Positions 62,051-64,000 of a stretch of DNA of 64,000 nt are shown here, piece after piece; position 1 is the stretch's first letter; the number at the start of each line of letters is the position of its first letter. Made by a program: the position numbers and the translations under genes. The stretch spans positions 558,001-622,000 of the forward strand of contig JBJLBO010000001.1 in assembly GCA_045568115.1 (NCBI GenBank), in the 5' to 3' direction. This stretch comes from MGIIb-O1 sp002457595 (lineage in GTDB: Archaea; Thermoplasmatota; Poseidoniia; Poseidoniales; Thalassarchaeaceae). The notes under the pieces were generated by a model. It made no database searches. It was given only the letters and a program-made list of their open reading frames with translations, and was not told where the DNA came from.

Positions 62051-64000
62051 TCAATTTCTCAATGGTTTCCCCGTCTGAACCATATGTTCCATTCTTGCTA
62101 AAGTAGCCTCGTTTCGAGATAGTTTGGATATCGCTGCAAGTTCCATAGCAAGAATGTCATCTTCACTTAATTCATCAAGCATATCAGTGTCCCCGCCAGT
62201 CAAAATATTGGCAAGTTCACCAGTCACAATGACGTCATGAGGAGTTGCTTGACCAGAGCGCGAAAGGTCGGATACTGCCATATCTAAGGCGGCTCGACCT
62301 GTTGCGCCAGGCAGATGATATGTGTGTGGCTCTGGTGGTGTGTAATCATCGGCTAATTCTAGCACTCTAGCTTTGGCATCTGCAAGGAGAAGGTCGCGAT
62401 TCATCGAGACTCTGTCGTCTGGCCGCAAAAATCCCATCCTGCGGGCTTGTTCGGCTGACTTTGCAATCTGGGCAGTTCCAATCATCTCGAATGCTTTCAT
62501 CACAGCGCCCATAGGTCCATTTGGAGCGATTCCGAATGCAGAAAGTCGTGCTAACATCTCCTTACATCCGCCCCATCCAGGCACTATTCCAACTCCAACC
62601 TCAACGAGGCCAACATAAGATTCAGAATGTGCTTGAACTGCATCACAATGGAGTAATACTTCTGCTCCTCCACCTACACAAACTCCGGTTGATGCCGCCA
62701 CTACTGGAACTTCGGCATATTTCAGTGCCTGATAGGCCTCTTGGCCAAGGGCAATGAAATCCTCTACATCCTTCCATGCGGCTAGATTTGCTCCGAAAAG
62801 CGCGAGGCCTAGATTTGCGCCAGCACAGAAATTGTTAGAATCATTAGCAATTAGAATTCCTTTCCAATCACCATACTCTGCCATATCGACTGCGGTAAGG
62901 AGTATTTCCATACTTAGTGGGTCCATAGCATTCATCTTCGAGTGATACTCGACTAGTAGTACTTCATCTCCAGCATCCCAAATGCTGGCAGATGCATTAC
63001 GTTGGATTGGTTTTCCGCGTCTCTTGAGATCTGCAACAGTCAGCGTCTCTGGTGGGCGACTAACCTGTACCATCTCACCACTAGGGCTTAATCGGTGGAT
63101 TTCTCCATCTTCAATTGAATAGAATGAACCCTTATCTGCGCCAATCTGAAGGAATTCTGGCACAGACCTTCCAAGCGTTTGTAGACGTTTTACAACTTCT
63201 GCAGCACCAATACTGTCAATCATTTCAAAAGGACCTTTCTTCCAATTGTAACCAACTTTCATAGCTCCGTCAATAGCATAGATGTCATCTGTGACTTCAG
63301 GTACAAGATATGCTGCATAAGATAGAGTATCAAGAAGAACTTCGGCAACGAATGCCGAACCCTCATCATCATGATCAAGCATTCGAGTAATGCCCTGCTT
63401 GGCCATTTTTGCTGAGGCAAAAGCAGCCTTCCTATTCGCAGTTGCATACTCACCTGTAATGAGATTGCGGGCCTCTTTGATTTTGGCACCACCTTCTCGA
63501 TTCAACTTGTAGAATCCTCCTTTGCCCTTACGACCAGTATAGCCGTCTGCAAGCATGTCACGGACAATTTGGTCGCCAGCCCCTGCAATCTGATGAAATG
63601 GGTCATCGGATTGCAAGTGAGTTAGCATACTAGACATGACATGTGGTATCAGGTCGATACCAACTAAATCCATCAGACCGAATACAGCAGTTTTGGGCAA
63701 GCCGATTGGTCGGCCGAGCATTGCATCAGCCTGCTCGACTGTGAGGCCGTGATCGAGGGTTGCTTTGATTGAGCGCTGAATGAAATATACGCCTAGTCGA
63801 TTTCCAATAAATCCGGGAGTGTCGTTACAATGTGTTACGCGCTTACCCAATTGAACTAATGCGAATTCGGAAAATTGAGAAACGACGGATTCATCTACAT
63901 CGTCACCAGATACTACCTCAAGGAGTGGAAGATATCTGGGTGGATTGAAAAAATGAGTGATTAGGAAACGTGAGGCTAAGTCCGAATCCATACCTTCAAT
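62051..64000 (-). CDS. 3-hydroxyacyl-CoA dehydrogenase/enoyl-CoA hydratase fusion, partial (N-terminus off window)
   Basis: Bifunctional beta-oxidation enzyme. The part in the window starts inside the NAD-binding domain (ITHFFNPPRYLPLLEVV), followed by the dehydrogenase C-terminal domains (CNDTPGFIGNRLGVYFIQR, GRPIGLPKTAVFGLMDLVG). A C-terminal crotonase domain begins near residue 340 of the visible part, with FCAGANLGLALFG and GVCVGGGAEVLLHCDAV (oxyanion hole) and VGLVEVGVGIVPGWGG (catalytic Glu). The order dehydrogenase-hydratase is the reverse of bacterial FadB and matches archaeal fusions. The frame continues beyond base 64000. Confidence 0.92.
   Translation of the reverse strand: MEGMDSDLASRFLITHFFNPPRYLPLLEVVSGDDVDESVVSQFSEFALVQLGKRVTHCNDTPGFIGNRLGVYFIQRSIKATLDHGLTVEQADAMLGRPIGLPKTAVFGLMDLVGIDLIPHVMSSMLTHLQSDDPFHQIAGAGDQIVRDMLADGYTGRKGKGGFYKLNREGGAKIKEARNLITGEYATANRKAAFASAKMAKQGITRMLDHDDEGSAFVAEVLLDTLSYAAYLVPEVTDDIYAIDGAMKVGYNWKKGPFEMIDSIGAAEVVKRLQTLGRSVPEFLQIGADKGSFYSIEDGEIHRLSPSGEMVQVSRPPETLTVADLKRRGKPIQRNASASIWDAGDEVLLVEYHSKMNAMDPLSMEILLTAVDMAEYGDWKGILIANDSNNFCAGANLGLALFGANLAAWKDVEDFIALGQEAYQALKYAEVPVVAASTGVCVGGGAEVLLHCDAVQAHSESYVGLVEVGVGIVPGWGGCKEMLARLSAFGIAPNGPMGAVMKAFEMIGTAQIAKSAEQARRMGFLRPDDRVSMNRDLLLADAKARVLELADDYTPPEPHTYHLPGATGRAALDMAVSDLSRSGQATPHDVIVTGELANILTGGDTDMLDELSEDDILAMELAAISKLSRNEATLARMEHMVQTGKPLRN

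Overview
The window looks like a planktonic euryarchaeon, most likely of the Marine Group II (Candidatus Poseidoniales) type. The information-processing genes are archaeal: MCM helicase, GatE, Trm1, Pth2, and the L18e-L13-S9-RpoN cluster. Ribosome binding sites of the GGAGGTGATC type precede many genes. Mixed in are genes usually thought of as bacterial or eukaryotic: NAD-dependent DNA ligase, RlmH, cysteine dioxygenase, an acyl-CoA-binding protein, a Liv-type amino-acid ABC transporter and a fatty-acid beta-oxidation cluster. The lineage is inferred from gene content only. Coding density is very high and no gene-free stretch exceeds about 260 bases.

Layout. Bases 1-5011 hold an AddAB/RecB-like helicase-nuclease pair, the helicase cut by the window edge. 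Bases 5066-9012 hold a secreted thioredoxin-like protein, threonine aldolase, an aminotransferase and cysteine dioxygenase. Bases 9236-11649 hold a highly expressed-looking aquaporin-like membrane protein with strong flanking signals, Pth2, an ECF S component and a small secreted protein. Bases 11696-17261 hold GatE and MCM (overlapping), then a PPC/DUF296 protein and a small hydrolase. Bases 17263-25775 form a branched-chain-type ABC operon in which both permeases are fused and the binding protein is a chimera of three domains. Bases 26044-33029 hold purM, trm1, moaA, an Nfu-type protein, a PAC2 protein, small proteins, a thioesterase and tRNA-Arg. Bases 33082-39477 hold a PKD lipoprotein, a DnaQ-like exonuclease convergently overlapping a RecB-like nuclease, a second PAC2 protein, ligA and tRNA-Pro. 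Bases 39532-41025 are the ribosomal-protein/RNA polymerase operon, preceded by a strongly structured leader. Bases 41176-49137 encode one giant calcium-repeat surface protein with an embedded copper (cupredoxin) domain, interrupted in this sequence by two compensating frameshifts. Bases 49286-57011 hold rlmH, small membrane proteins, a cobalamin adenosyltransferase, Nudix and DHH proteins and a 1,122-residue PIN-domain protein. Bases 57014-64000 are a lipid-degradation cluster.

Together the window suggests a protein- and lipid-degrading heterotroph. It has amino-acid uptake (the chimeric binding protein with the LivHM fusion, LivG and LivF), amino-acid catabolism (threonine aldolase, aminotransferase, cysteine dioxygenase), beta-oxidation (acyl-CoA dehydrogenase, hydroxyacyl-CoA dehydrogenase/hydratase, acyl-CoA-binding protein), B12 use (ECF S component, adenosyltransferase) and large cell-surface proteins. 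The most unusual items are the switch-like leader before L18e (41045-41170), the apparently circularly permuted binding-protein domain (about 24888-25646), the TM2-like insertion in the fused permease, the giant cupredoxin-bearing surface protein and the degenerate aquaporin.
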